A stretch of DNA of 64,000 nucleotides. Origin: Megachile rotundata. Its lineage: Eukaryota; Arthropoda; Insecta; Hymenoptera; Megachilidae. Shown in pieces: positions 44,591 through 60,800 of this stretch. The notes beneath the pieces are model-generated. The model made no database searches, had not been told where the DNA came from, and saw nothing but the letters and a program-made list of their open reading frames with translations. Position numbers and translations under genes: made by a program. How positions within the stretch are numbered: position 1 is the first letter of the stretch; each line of letters begins with the position of its first letter. The stretch lies in the NCBI RefSeq assembly GCF_050947335.1, contig NC_134997.1, positions 1,674,001-1,738,000 of the forward strand. Reading direction: 5' to 3'.

Positions 44591-45352
44591 CAATCACAAT
44601 CACACAACCACAATCACACAACCACAATCACACAACCACAATCACACAACCACAATCACACAATCACAATCACACAATCACACAGTCACAAACCCACAAT
44701 CACGATCCCACAGTCACGATCACACAGTTACGATCACACAATCACACAGTCAGATTCTCACAATCACGATCACACAATCACCATCACACAATCACGATCG
44801 CACAATCACGATCACACAATCACACAATCACAATTCCATAATCACAATCACACAATCACGATCACACAATCACGATCACACAATCACGATCACACAATCA
44901 CGATCACACAATCACGATCACTCAATCACGATCACACAATCACGATCACACAATCACGATCACACAATCACGATCACACAATCACGATCACACAATCACG
45001 ATCACACAGTCACACAATCACGATCACACAATCACGATCACACAATCACGATAACACAATCACGATCACGCAATCACGATCACACAATCACTATCACACA
45101 ATCACTATCACACAATCACGATCACACAATCACACAATCACTATCACACAATCACGATCACACAATCACGATCACACAATCACGATCACACAATCACGAT
45201 CACACAATCACGATCACACAATCACGATCACACAATCACGATCTCACAGTCACACAATCACAATCACAATCACACAATAACACAGTCACACAATCACAAT
45301 CACACAATCGCACAGTCACAATCCCACAATCACGATCACCCAATCACGATCA
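44591..45352 (+). repeat. GATCCC module and CACGATC-rich linker
   Basis: Five CAACCACAATC units, a GATCCC module with CAGATTCTC (about 44,750), CAATTCCATAATC, long CACGATC runs, CACGATAACAC, CACTATC doublets and CAATAACAC. It ends in CACCCAATC units that form the left edge of the next large duplication. Confidence 0.85.
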
Positions 45353-48300
45353 CCCAATCACGATCACACAATCACGATCACACAATCACGATCACACAAT
45401 CACGATCACACAATCACACAGTCACAATCCCACAATCACGATCACACAATCACGACCACACTATCACGATCACACTATCACAGTCACACAATCACAATCA
45501 CACAGTCACACAATCACAATCACAGTCACAATCACAATCACAATCACAGAATCACAGTCACGATCACACAATCACAGTCACACAATCACAATCACACAGT
45601 CACACAATCATAATCACAATCACAATCACAATCACAGTCACACAATCACAATCACACAGTCACACAGTCATAATCACAATCACAATCACAATCACAATCA
45701 CACAATCACAGTCACGATCACACAATCACAATCACACAATCACAATCCCACAATCACGATCACACAATCACGATCACACAGTCACGATCACACAATCACG
45801 ATCACATAATCACGATCACACAATCACAGTCACACAATCACAATCACACAATCACACAATCACGATCACACAATCACGATCACACAATCACGATTACACA
45901 ATCACGATCACACAATCACGATCACACAATCACAGTCACACAATCACAATCACACAATCACACAATCACGATCACACAATCACGATCGCACAATCACGAT
46001 CACACAATCACGATCACACAATCACGATCACACAATCACAATCACACAATCACAATCACACAATCACAATCACACAATCACCATCACACAATCACCATCA
46101 CACAGTCACAATAACACAATCACACAATCACGATCACACAATCCCGACCACACAATCACGATCACACAATCACAATCACACAGTCACACAAATACAATCA
46201 CAATCACACAATCACACAGTCACAATCGCACAATCACGATCACACAAGCACGATCACACAGTCGCGATCACACAGTTGCGATCACACAATCCCAATCACA
46301 CAATCACAAACACACAATCGCAATAACACAATCGCAATAACACAATCACAATCACACAATCACAATCACACAATCACAATAACACAATCACAATCACACA
46401 ATCACAATCACACAATCACAATCACACAATCACAATCACACAATCACAATCACACAATCACACAGTCACAAACCCACAATCACGATCCCACAGTCACGAT
46501 CACACAGTTACGATCACACAACCACAATAACACAGTCACACAATCAAAATCACAATCACAATCACACAATCACGATCACACAATCACGATCACACAGTCA
46601 CAATCACACAGTCACACAATCACGACCACACATTCACGATCACACAATCACGATCACACAATCACGATCACACAATCACGATCACACAATCACGATCACA
46701 CAATCACGATCACACAATCACGATCTCACAGTCACACAATCACAATCACAATCACACAATAACACAGTCACACAATCACAATCACACAATCGCACAGTCA
46801 CAATCCCACAATCACGATCACCCAATCACGATCACCCAATCACGATCACCCAATCACGATCACACAATCACGATCACACAATCACGATCACACAATCACG
46901 ATCACACAATCACACAGTCACAATCCCACAATCACGATCACACAATCACGACCACACAGTCACAATCACACAATCGCAATCACACAATCGCAATCACACA
47001 ATCGCAATCACACAATCGCAATCACACAATCACAATCACACAACCACAATCACACAATCAGAATCACACAATCACAATCACACAATCACAATCACACAAT
47101 CACACAGTCACAAACCCACAATCACGATCCCACAGTCACGATCACACAGTTACGATCACACAATCACACAGTCACAATCTCACAATCACGATCACACAAT
47201 CACCATCACACAATCACGATCGCACAATCACGATCACACAATCACACAATCACAATTCCACAATCACAATCACACAATCACAATCACACAATCACGATCA
47301 CACAATCACGATCACACAATCACGATCACACAATCACGATCACTCAATCACGATCACACAATCACGATCACACAATCACGATCACACAATCACGATCACA
47401 CAATCACGATCACACAATCACGATCACTCTATCACGATCACACAATCGCGATCGCACAATCACAATCACACAATCACAATCACACAATCACAATCACACA
47501 ATCACAATCACACAATCACACAGTCACAAACCCACAATCACGATCCCACAGTCACGATCACACAGTTACGATCACACAATCACAATAACACAGTCACACA
47601 ATCAAAATCACAATCACAATCACACAATCACGATCACACAATCACGATCACGACCACACAATCACGATCACACAATCACGATCACGCAATCACGATCACA
47701 CAATCACTATCACACAATCACTATCACACAATCACGATCACACAATCTCGATCACACAATCACGATCACACAATCACGATCACACAATCGCACAATCACT
47801 ATCACACAATCACGATCACACAATCACGATCACACAATCACGATCACACAATCGCACAATCACTATCACACAATCACGATCACACAATCACGATCACACA
47901 ATCACGATCACACAATCACGATCACACAATCACAATCACACAATCACAATCACACAATCACAATCACACAATCATAATCACACAATCACAATCACACAAT
48001 CACAATCACAATCACAATCACAATCACAATCACAATCACAATCGCACAATCACTATCACACAATCACGATCACACAATCACGATCACACAATCACGATCA
48101 CACAATCACGATCACACAATCACGATCACACAATCACAATCACACAATCACACAGTCACTAACCCACAATCACGATCACACAAACACGATCACACAGTCA
48201 CGATCACACAATCACAATAACACAGTCACACAATCACAATCACAATCACACAATCACGATCACACAATCACGATCACACAGTCACAATCACACAGTCACA

Positions 48301-49891
48301 CGATCACGATCACACAATCACGACCACACAATCACGATCACGCAATCACGATCACACAATCACTATCACACAATCACGACCACACTATCACGATCACACT
48401 ATCACAGTCACACAATCACGATCACATAATCACACAATCACTATCACACAATCACGATCACACAATCACGATCACACATTCACGATCTCACAGTCACACT
48501 ATCACAATCACAATCACACAATAACACAGTCACAATCCCACAATCACTATCACACAATCACAATCACACAACCACAATCACACAACCTCAATCACACAAT
48601 CACAATCCCAAAATCACAACCACACAATCACAGTCACACAATCACGATCACACAATCACAATCACACAGTCACACAATCACAATCACACAATCACACAGT
48701 CACAATCCCACAATTGCGATCACACAATCACGATCACACAATTACGACGACACAATCACGCTCACACAATCACGATCACACAATCACTATCACACAATTA
48801 CTATCACACAATCACGATCACACAATCACGATCACACAATCACAATCACAATCACAATCACACAATCACGATCACACAATCACGATCGCATAATCACGAT
48901 CACACAATCACACTATCACAATCCCACAATCACAATCCCACAATCACAATCACACAATCACAGTCACACAATCACGATCACACAATCACAATCACACAAT
49001 CACAATCACACAATCACAATCACACAATCACAATCACACAATTACAATCACACAATCACGATCACACAATCACGATCACACAATCACGATCACACAATCA
49101 CCATCACACAATCACGATCATACAACCACAACCACACAATCACACAGTCACAATCCCACAATCACGATCACACAATCACAACCACACAGTCACAATCACA
49201 CAATCGCAATCACAATCCCACAATCACAATCACACAATCACAGTCACACAATCACAATCACACAACCACAACCACACAATCACACAGTCACAATCCCACA
49301 ATCACGATCACACAATCACGACCACACTATCACGATCACACTATCACAGTCACACAATCACAATCACACAGTCACACAATCACAATCACAGTCACAATCA
49401 CAATCACAATCACACAATCACAGTCACGATCACACAATCACAGTCACACAATCACAATCACACAGTCACACAATCATAATCACAATCACAATCACAATCA
49501 CAGTCACACAATCACAATCACACAGTCACACAGTCATAATCACAATCACAATCACAATCACAATCACACAATCACAGTCACGATCACACAATCACAATCA
49601 CACAATCACAATCCCACAATCACGATCACACAATCACGATCACACAGTCACGATCACACAATCACGATCACATAATCACGATCACACAATCACAGTCACA
49701 CAATCACAATCACACAATCACACAATCACGATCACACAATCACGATCACACAATCACGATTACACAATCACGATCACACAATCACAGTCACACAATCACA
49801 ATCACACAATCACACAATCACGATCACACAATCACGATCGCACAATCACGATCACACAATCACGATCACACAATCACGATCACACAATCAC

Positions 49892-50925
49892 AATCACACA
49901 ATCACAATCACACAATCACAATCACACAATCACCATCACACAATCACCATCACACAGTCACAATAACACAATCACACAATCACGATCACACAATCCCGAC
50001 CACACAATCACGATCACACAATCACAATCACACAGTCACACAAATACAATCACAATCACACAATCACACAGTCACAATCGCACAATCACGATCACACAAG
50101 CACGATCACACAGTCGCGATCACACAGTTGCGATCACACAATCCCAATCACACAATCACAATCACACAATCGCAATAACACAATCGCAATAACACAATCA
50201 CAATCACACAATCAGAATCACACAATCACAATAACACATTCACACAATCACGATCACACAATCACAATCACACAGTCACACAATCACAATCACAATCACA
50301 ATCACAATCACAATCACAATCACACAATCACACAGTCACAATTACTCAATCACGATCACACAATCCCGATGACACAGTCACGATCACGCAATCACGATCA
50401 CACAATCACCGTCACACAATCACAATCACACAGTCACACTATCACAATCACAATCACAATCACACAATCACAATCACACAATCACAACCAAACAATCACA
50501 ATCAAACAATCACGATCGCACCATCACGATCGCACAATCACGATCGCACAATCACGATCGCACAATCACGATCGCACAATCACGATCGCACAATCACGAT
50601 CGCACAATCACGATCGCACAATCACGATCGCACAATCACGAACGCACAATCACGATCGCACAATCACGATCACACAATCACAACCACACAATCACACAGT
50701 CACAATCCCACAATCACGATCACACAATCGCAATCACAATCCCACAATCACAATGACACAATCACAGTCACGATCACACAATCACAATCACACAATCTCA
50801 ATCCCACAATCACAATCGCACAATCACAATCGCACTATCACAATCGCACTATCACAATCGCACTATCACAACCGCACTATCACAATCACACGATCACAAT
50901 CACACGATGACAATCACACTATCAC
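49892..50925 (+). repeat. Segment of about 1.03 kb present in copy 1, absent from copy 2
   Basis: Its length follows from the offset change, 9,472 minus 8,438 = 1,034 bp. It holds CACCATC doublets, the AAATAC/GCAATAAC module (50,035-50,190), CAATTACTCAATC (50341), CAATCACCGTC, CACAACCAAACAATC and a GATCGCACAATCAC run (about 50,510-50,665). Both edges lie in CACGATC units, so they are uncertain by one or two units. Confidence 0.87.
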
Positions 50926-52289
50926 GATCACACAATCACAGTCACACAATCACACAATCACAATCACACAATCACAGTCACGATCACACAATCACAATCA
51001 CACAATCTCAATCCCACAATCACAATCACACAATCACAGTCACACAATCACAATCACACAATCACACAGTCACGATCCCACAATCACGATCACACAATCA
51101 CGATCACACAATCACGACCACACAATCACGATGACACAATCACGATCACACAATCACAATCACACAATCACAATCACACAATCGCAATCCCACAATCGCA
51201 ATCATACAATCGCAATCAAACAATCGCAACCACACAAACGCAATCACACGATCGCAATCACACGATCGCAATCACACGATCGCAATCACACGATCGCAAT
51301 CAGACGATCGCAATCACACGATCGCAATCACACGATCGCAATCACACGATCACAATCACACGATCACAATCACACTATCACGATCACACAATCACAGTCA
51401 CACAATCACAATCACACAGTCACACAATCACAATCACACAATCACAGTCACTATCACACAATCACAATCACACAATCTCAATCCCACAATCACAATCACA
51501 CAATCACAGTCACACAATCACAATCACACAATCACACAGTCACGATCCGACAATCACGATCACACAATCACGATCACACAATCACGATCACACAATCACA
51601 ATCACACAATCACGATCACACAATCACGATCACACAATCACGACCACACAATCACGACCACACAATCACGATCACACTATCACGATGACACAATCACGAT
51701 CACACAATCACGATCACACAATCACGATCACACAATCACGATCACACAATCACAATCACACAATCACGAGCACACAATCACAATCACACAACCACAACCA
51801 CAAAATCACACAGTCACAATCCCACAATCACGATCACACAATCACGACCACACAGTCACAATCACACAATCGCAATCACAATCACACAATCACAATCACA
51901 CAATCACTGTCAGACAATCACAATCACACAACCACAACCACACAATCACACAGTCAGAATCCCACAATCACGATCACCCAATCACGATCACCCAATCACG
52001 ATCACCCAATCACGATCACACAATCACGATCACACTATCACGATCACCGTATCACGATCACACAATCACAGTCACACAATCACAATCACACAATCACACA
52101 ATCACGATCACACAATCACGATCACACAATCACGATCACACAATCACGATCACACAATCACGATCACACAATCACAATCACACAATCACAATCACACAAT
52201 CACAATCACACAATCACCATCACACAATCACCATCACACAGTCACAATAACACAATCACACAATCACGATCACACAATCCCGACCACAC
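50390..52289 (+). repeat. 1.9-kb tandem pair, copy T1 (1,900 bp)
   Basis: It begins at CACGATCACACAATCACCGTC and contains a GATCGCACAATCAC run, CAATGACAC, CACTATC units, CGATGACAATC (ATG at 50907) and CGATCGC module copy 4 (ATG at 51131, seven CGATCGCAATCACA units at 51249-51346). The offset to T2 is 1,900 before and 1,914 after the GATCGC run, so T2 has one more 14-bp unit. Private differences from T2 include G at 51770 and A at 51803. Confidence 0.91.
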
Positions 52290-54203
52290 AATCACGATCA
52301 CACAATCACCGTCACACAATCACAATCACACAGTCACACTATCACAATCACAATCACAATCACACAATCACAATCACACAATCACAACCAAACAATCACA
52401 ATCAAACAATCACGATCGCACCATCACGATCGCACAATCACGATCGCACAATCACGATCGCACAATCACGATCGCACAATCACGATCGCACAATCACGAT
52501 CGCACAATCACGATCGCACAATCACGATCGCACAATCACGATCGCACAATCACGATCGCACAATCACGATCGCACAATCACGATCACACAATCACAACCA
52601 CACAATCACACAGTCACAATCCCACAATCACGATCACACAATCGCAATCACAATCCCACAATCACAATGACACAATCACAGTCACGATCACACAATCACA
52701 ATCACACAATCTCAATCCCACAATCACAATCGCACAATCACAATCGCACTATCACAATCGCACTATCACAATCGCACTATCACAACCGCACTATCACAAT
52801 CACACGATCACAATCACACGATGACAATCACACTATCACGATCACACAATCACAGTCACACAATCACACAATCACAATCACACAATCACAGTCACGATCA
52901 CACAATCACAATCACACAATCTCAATCCCACAATCACAATCACACAATCACAGTCACACAATCACAATCACACAATCACACAGTCACGATCCCACAATCA
53001 CGATCACACAATCACGATCACACAATCACGACCACACAATCACGATGACACAATCACGATCACACAATCACAATCACACAATCACAATCACACAATCGCA
53101 ATCCCACAATCGCAATCATACAATCGCAATCAAACAATCGCAACCACACAAACGCAATCACACGATCGCAATCACACGATCGCAATCACACGATCGCAAT
53201 CACACGATCGCAATCAGACGATCGCAATCACACGATCGCAATCACACGATCGCAATCACACGATCACAATCACACGATCACAATCACACTATCACGATCA
53301 CACAATCACAGTCACACAATCACAATCACACAGTCACACAATCACAATCACACAATCACAGTCACTATCACACAATCACAATCACACAATCTCAATCCCA
53401 CAATCACAATCACACAATCACAGTCACACAATCACAATCACACAATCACACAGTCACGATCCGACAATCACGATCACACAATCACGATCACACAATCACG
53501 ATCACACAATCACAATCACACAATCACGATCACACAATCACGATCACACAATCACGACCACACAATCACGACCACACAATCACGATCACACTATCACGAT
53601 GACACAATCACGATCACACAATCACGATCACACAATCACGATCACACAATCACGATCACACAATCACAATCACACAATCACGATCACACAATCACAATCA
53701 CACAACCACAACCACACAATCACACAGTCACAATCCCACAATCACGATCACACAATCACGACCACACAGTCACAATCACACAATCGCAATCACAATCACA
53801 CAATCACAATCACACAATCACTGTCAGACAATCACAATCACACAACCACAACCACACAATCACACAGTCAGAATCCCACAATCACGATCACCCAATCACG
53901 ATCACCCAATCACGATCACCCAATCACGATCACACAATCACGATCACACTATCACGATCACAGTATCACGATCACACAATCACAGTCACACAATCACAAT
54001 CACACAATCACACAATCACGATCACACAATCACGATCACACAATCACGATCACACAATCACGATCACACAATCACGATCACACAATCACAATCACACAAT
54101 CACAATCACACAATCACAATCACACAATCACCATCACACAATCACCATCACACAGTCACAATAACACAATCACACAATCACGATCACACAATCCCGACCA
54201 CAC
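52290..54203 (+). repeat. 1.9-kb tandem pair, copy T2 (1,914 bp)
   Basis: Direct repeat of T1, abutting it. CGATCGC module copy 5 opens at 53045, with seven CGATCGCAATCACA units at 53163-53260. Right of 54,203, T1 continues into CACCGTC while T2 continues into CACAATCACACAGTC and the AAATAC variant, which marks the end of the tandem pair. Confidence 0.9.
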
Positions 54204-54866
54204 AATCACGATCACACAATCACAATCACACAGTCACACAAATACAATCACAATCACACAGTCACGATCCCACAATCACGATCACACAATCACGATCACA
54301 CAATCACGACCACACATTCACGATGACACAATCACGATCACACAATCACAATCACACAATCACAATCACACAATCGCAATCCCACAATCGCAATCATACA
54401 ATCGCAATCACACAATCGCAACCACACAAACGCAATTACACGATCGCAATCACACGATCGCAATCACACGATCGCAATCACACGATCGCAATCACACGAT
54501 CGCAATCAGACGATCGCAATCACACGATCGCAATCACACGATCGCAATCACACGATCACAATCACACGATCACGATCACACTATCACGATCACACAATCA
54601 CAGTCACACAATCACAATCACACAGTCACACAATCACAGTCACTATCACACAATCACAATCACACAATCTCAATCGCACAATCACAATCACACAATCACA
54701 GTCACACAATCACAATCACACAATCACACAGTCACGATCCCACAATCACGATCACACAATCACGATCACACAATCACGATCACACAATCACAATCACACA
54801 ATCACGATCACACAATCACGATCACACAATCACGACCACACAATCACGACCACACAATCACGATCA
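54204..54866 (+). repeat. CGATCGC module copy 6
   Basis: CACACAAATACAATC is followed by CGATCCC, CACATTCACGATGAC (ATG at 54323), CAATTACACGATC and eight CGATCGCAATCACA units at 54441-54552. T at 54317 is A at the copy-2 position 62755. It ends at the junction with copy 2 of the large duplication. Confidence 0.89.
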
Positions 54867-57800
54867 CCCAATCACGATCACACAATCACGATCACACAAT
54901 CACGATCACACAATCACGATCACACAATCACACAGTCACAATCCCACAATCACGATCACACAATCACGACCACACTATCACGATCACACTATCACAGTCA
55001 CACAATCACAATCACACAGTCACACAATCACAATCACAGTCACAATCACAATCACAATCACAGAATCACAGTCACGATCACACAATCACAGTCACACAAT
55101 CACAATCACACAGTCACACAATCATAATCACAATCACAATCACAATCACAGTCACACAATCACAATCACACAGTCACACAGTCATAATCACAATCACAAT
55201 CACAATCACAATCACACAATCACAGTCACGATCACACAATCACAATCACACAATCACAATCCCACAATCACGATCACACAATCACGATCACACAGTCACG
55301 ATCACACAATCACGATCACATAATCACGATCACACAATCACAGTCACACAATCACAATCACACAATCACACAATCACGATCACACAATCACGATCACACA
55401 ATCACGATTACACAATCACGATCACACAATCACGATCACACAATCACAGTCACACAATCACAATCACACAATCACACAATCACGATCACACAATCACGAT
55501 CGCACAATCACGATCACACAATCACGATCACACAATCACGATCACACAATCACAATCACACAATCACAATCACACAATCACAATCACACAATCACCATCA
55601 CACAATCACCATCACACAGTCACAATAACACAATCACACAATCACGATCACACAATCCCGACCACACAATCACGATCACACAATCACAATCACACAGTCA
55701 CACAAATACAATCACAATCACACAATCACACAGTCACAATCGCACAATCACGATCACACAAGCACGATCACACAGTCGCGATCACACAGTTGCGATCACA
55801 CAATCCCAATCACACAATCACAAACACACAATCGCAATAACACAATCGCAATAACACAATCACAATCACACAATCACAATCACACAATCACAATAACACA
55901 ATCACAATCACACAATCACAATCACACAATCACAATCACACAATCACAATCACACAATCACAATCACACAATCACACAGTCACAAACCCACAATCACGAT
56001 CCCACAGTCACGATCACACAGTTACGATCACACAACCACAATAACACAGTCACACAATCAAAATCACAATCACAATCACACAATCACGATCACACAATCA
56101 CGATCACACAGTCACAATCACACAGTCACACAATCACGACCACACATTCACGATCACACAATCACGATCACACAATCACGATCACACAATCACGATCACA
56201 CAATCACGATCACACAATCACGATCACACAATCACGATCTCACAGTCACACAATCACAATCACAATCACACAATAACACAGTCACACAATCACAATCACA
56301 CAATCGCACAGTCACAATCCCACAATCACGATCACCCAATCACGATCACCCAATCACGATCACCCAATCACGATCACACAATCACGATCACACAATCACG
56401 ATCACACAATCACGATCACACAATCACACAGTCACAATCCCACAATCACGATCACACAATCACGACCACACAGTCACAATCACACAATCGCAATCACACA
56501 ATCGCAATCACACAATCGCAATCACACAATCGCAATCACACAATCACAATCACACAACCACAATCACACAATCACAATCACACAATCACAATCACACAAT
56601 CACAATCACACAATCACACAGTCACAAACCCACAATCACGATCCCACAGTCACGATCACACAGTTACGATCACACAATCACACAGTCACAATCTCACAAT
56701 CACGATCACACAATCACCATCACACAATCACGATCGCACAATCACGATCACACAATCACACAATCACAATTCCACAATCACAATCACACAATCACAATCA
56801 CACAATCACGATCACACAATCACGATCACACAATCACGATCACACAATCACGATCACTCAATCACGATCACACAATCACGATCACACAATCACGATCACA
56901 CAATCACGATCACACAATCACGATCACACAATCACGATCACTCTATCACGATCACACAATCGCGATCGCACAATCACAATCACACAATCACAATCACACA
57001 ATCACAATCACACAATCACAATCACACAATCACACAGTCACAAACCCACAATCACGATCCCACAGTCACGATCACACAGTTACGATCACACAATCACAAT
57101 AACACAGTCACACAATCAAAATCACAATCACAATCACACAATCACGATCACACAATCACGATCACGACCACACAATCACGATCACACAATCACGATCACG
57201 CAATCACGATCACACAATCACTATCACACAATCACTATCACACAATCACGATCACACAATCTCGATCACACAATCACGATCACACAATCACGATCACACA
57301 ATCGCACAATCACTATCACACAATCACGATCACACAATCACGATCACACAATCACGATCACACAATCGCACAATCACTATCACACAATCACGATCACACA
57401 ATCACGATCACACAATCACGATCACACAATCACGATCACACAATCACAATCACACAATCACAATCACACAATCACAATCACACAATCATAATCACACAAT
57501 CACAATCACACAATCACAATCACAATCACAATCACAATCACAATCACAATCACAATCACACAATCACAATCACACAATCACGATCACACAATCACAATCA
57601 CACAATCACACAGTCACTAACCCACAATCACGATCACACAAACACGATCACACAAACACGATCACACAGTCACGATCACACAATCACAATAACACAGTCA
57701 CACAATCACAATCACAATCACACAATCACGATCACACAATCACGATCACACAGTCACAATCACACAGTCACACGATCACGATCACACAATCACGACCACA

Positions 57801-60800
57801 CAATCACGATCACGCAATCACGATCACACAATCACTATCACACAATCACTATCACACAATCACGATCACACAATCACGATCACACAATCACGATCACAGA
57901 ATCACACAATCACTATCACACAATCACGATCACACAATCACGATCACACATTCACGATCTCACAGTCACACTATCACAATCACAATCACACAATAACACA
58001 GTCACAATCCCACAATCACTATCACACAATCACAATCACACAACCACAATCACACAACCTCAATCACACAATCACAATCCCAAAATCACAACCACACAAT
58101 CACAGTCACACAATCACGATCACACAATCACAATCACACAGTCACACAATCACAATCACACAATCACACAGTCACAATCCCACAATTGCGATCACACAAT
58201 CACGATCACACAATTACGACGACACAATCACGCTCACACAATCACGATCACACAATCACTATCACACAATCACTATCACACAATCACTATCACACAATCA
58301 CGATCACACAATCACGATCACACAATCACAATCACAATCACAATCACACAATCACGATCACACAATCACGATCGCATAATCACGATCACACAATCACACT
58401 ATCACAATCCCACAATCACAATCCCACAATCACAATCACACAATCACAGTCACACAATCACGATCACACAATCACAATCACACAATCACAATCACACAAT
58501 CACAATCACACAATCACAATCACACAATTACAATCACACAATCACGATCACACAATCACGATCACACAATCACGATCACACAATCACCATCACACAATCA
58601 CGATCATACAACCACAACCACACAATCACACAGTCACAATCCCACAATCACGATCACACAATCACAACCACACAGTCACAATCACACAATCGCAATCACA
58701 ATCCCACAATCACAATCACACAATCACAGTCACACAATCACAATCACACAACCACAACCACACAATCACACAGTCACAATCCCACAATCACGATCACACA
58801 ATCACGACCACACTATCACGATCACACTATCACAGTCACACAATCACAATCACACAGTCACACAATCACAATCACAGTCACAATCACAATCACAATCACA
58901 CAATCACAGTCACGATCACACAATCACAGTCACACAATCACAATCACACAGTCACACAATCATAATCACAATCACAATCACAATCACAGTCACACAATCA
59001 CAATCACACAGTCACACAGTCATAATCACAATCACAATCACAATCACAATCACACAATCACAGTCACGATCACACAATCACAATCACACAATCACAATCC
59101 CACAATCACGATCACACAATCACGATCACACAGTCACGATCACACAATCACGATCACATAATCACGATCACACAATCACAGTCACACAATCACAATCACA
59201 CAATCACACAATCACGATCACACAATCACGATCACACAATCACGATTACACAATCACGATCACACAATCACAGTCACACAATCACAATCACACAATCACA
59301 CAATCACGATCACACAATCACGATCGCACAATCACGATCACACAATCACGATCACACAATCACGATCACACAATCACAGTCACACAATCACACAATCACA
59401 ATCACACAATCACAGTCACGATCACACAATCACAATCACACAATCTCAATCCCACAATCACAATCACACAATCACAGTCACACAATCACAATCACACAAT
59501 CACACAGTCACGATCCCACAATCACGATCACACAATCACGATCACACAATCACGACCACACAATCACGATGACACAATCACGATCACACAATCACAATCA
59601 CACAATCACAATCACACAATCGCAATCCCACAATCGCAATCATACAATCGCAATCAAACAATCGCAACCACACAAACGCAATCACACGATCGCAATCACA
59701 CGATCGCAATCACACGATCGCAATCACACGATCGCAATCAGACGATCGCAATCACACGATCGCAATCACACGATCGCAATCACACGATCACAATCACACG
59801 ATCACAATCACACTATCACGATCACACAATCACAGTCACACAATCACAATCACACAGTCACACAATCACAATCACACAATCACAGTCACTATCACACAAT
59901 CACAATCACACAATCTCAATCCCACAATCACAATCACACAATCACAGTCACACAATCACAATCACACAATCACACAGTCACGATCCGACAATCACGATCA
60001 CACAATCACGATCACACAATCACGATCACACAATCACAATCACACAATCACGATCACACAATCACGATCACACAATCACGACCACACAATCACGACCACA
60101 CAATCACGATCACACTATCACGATGACACAATCACGATCACACAATCACGATCACACAATCACGATCACACAATCACGATCACACAATCACAATCACACA
60201 ATCACGATCACACAATCACAATCACACAACCACAACCACAAAATCACACAGTCACAATCCCACAATCACGATCACACAATCACGACCACACAGTCACAAT
60301 CACACAATCGCAATCACAATCACACAATCACAATCACACAATCACTGTCAGACAATCACAATCACACAACCACAACCACACAATCACACAGTCAGAATCC
60401 CACAATCACGATCACCCAATCACGATCACCCAATCACGATCACCCAATCACGATCACACAATCACGATCACACTATCACGATCACCGTATCACGATCACA
60501 CAATCACAGTCACACAATCACAATCACACAATCACACAATCACGATCACACAATCACGATCACACAATCACGATCACACAATCACGATCACACAATCACG
60601 ATCACACAATCACAATCACACAATCACAATCACACAATCACAATCACACAATCACCATCACACAATCACCATCACACAGTCACAATAACACAATCACACA
60701 ATCACGATCACACAATCCCGACCACACAATCACGATCACACAATCACCGTCACACAATCACAATCACACAGTCACACTATCACAATCACAATCACAATCA

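Larger units (their letters stand above)
45353..54866 (+). repeat. 9.5-kb tandem duplication, copy 1
   Basis: Aligned with 54,867-63,304. The offset is 9,514 at CACAGAATC (45547), CAATTCC (47251), CACTCTATC (47421) and CAATCATAATC (47971). It is 9,472 at the Q module TTG (48714) after small unit changes near 48,040-48,180, and 8,438 from about 50,926 onward. The start is set by CCCAATCA at 45353 matching 54867. It contains a Q module (48583-49132), the AAATAC module twice, the CAGTCATAATC module twice, and the 1.9-kb tandem pair. Confidence 0.92.
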
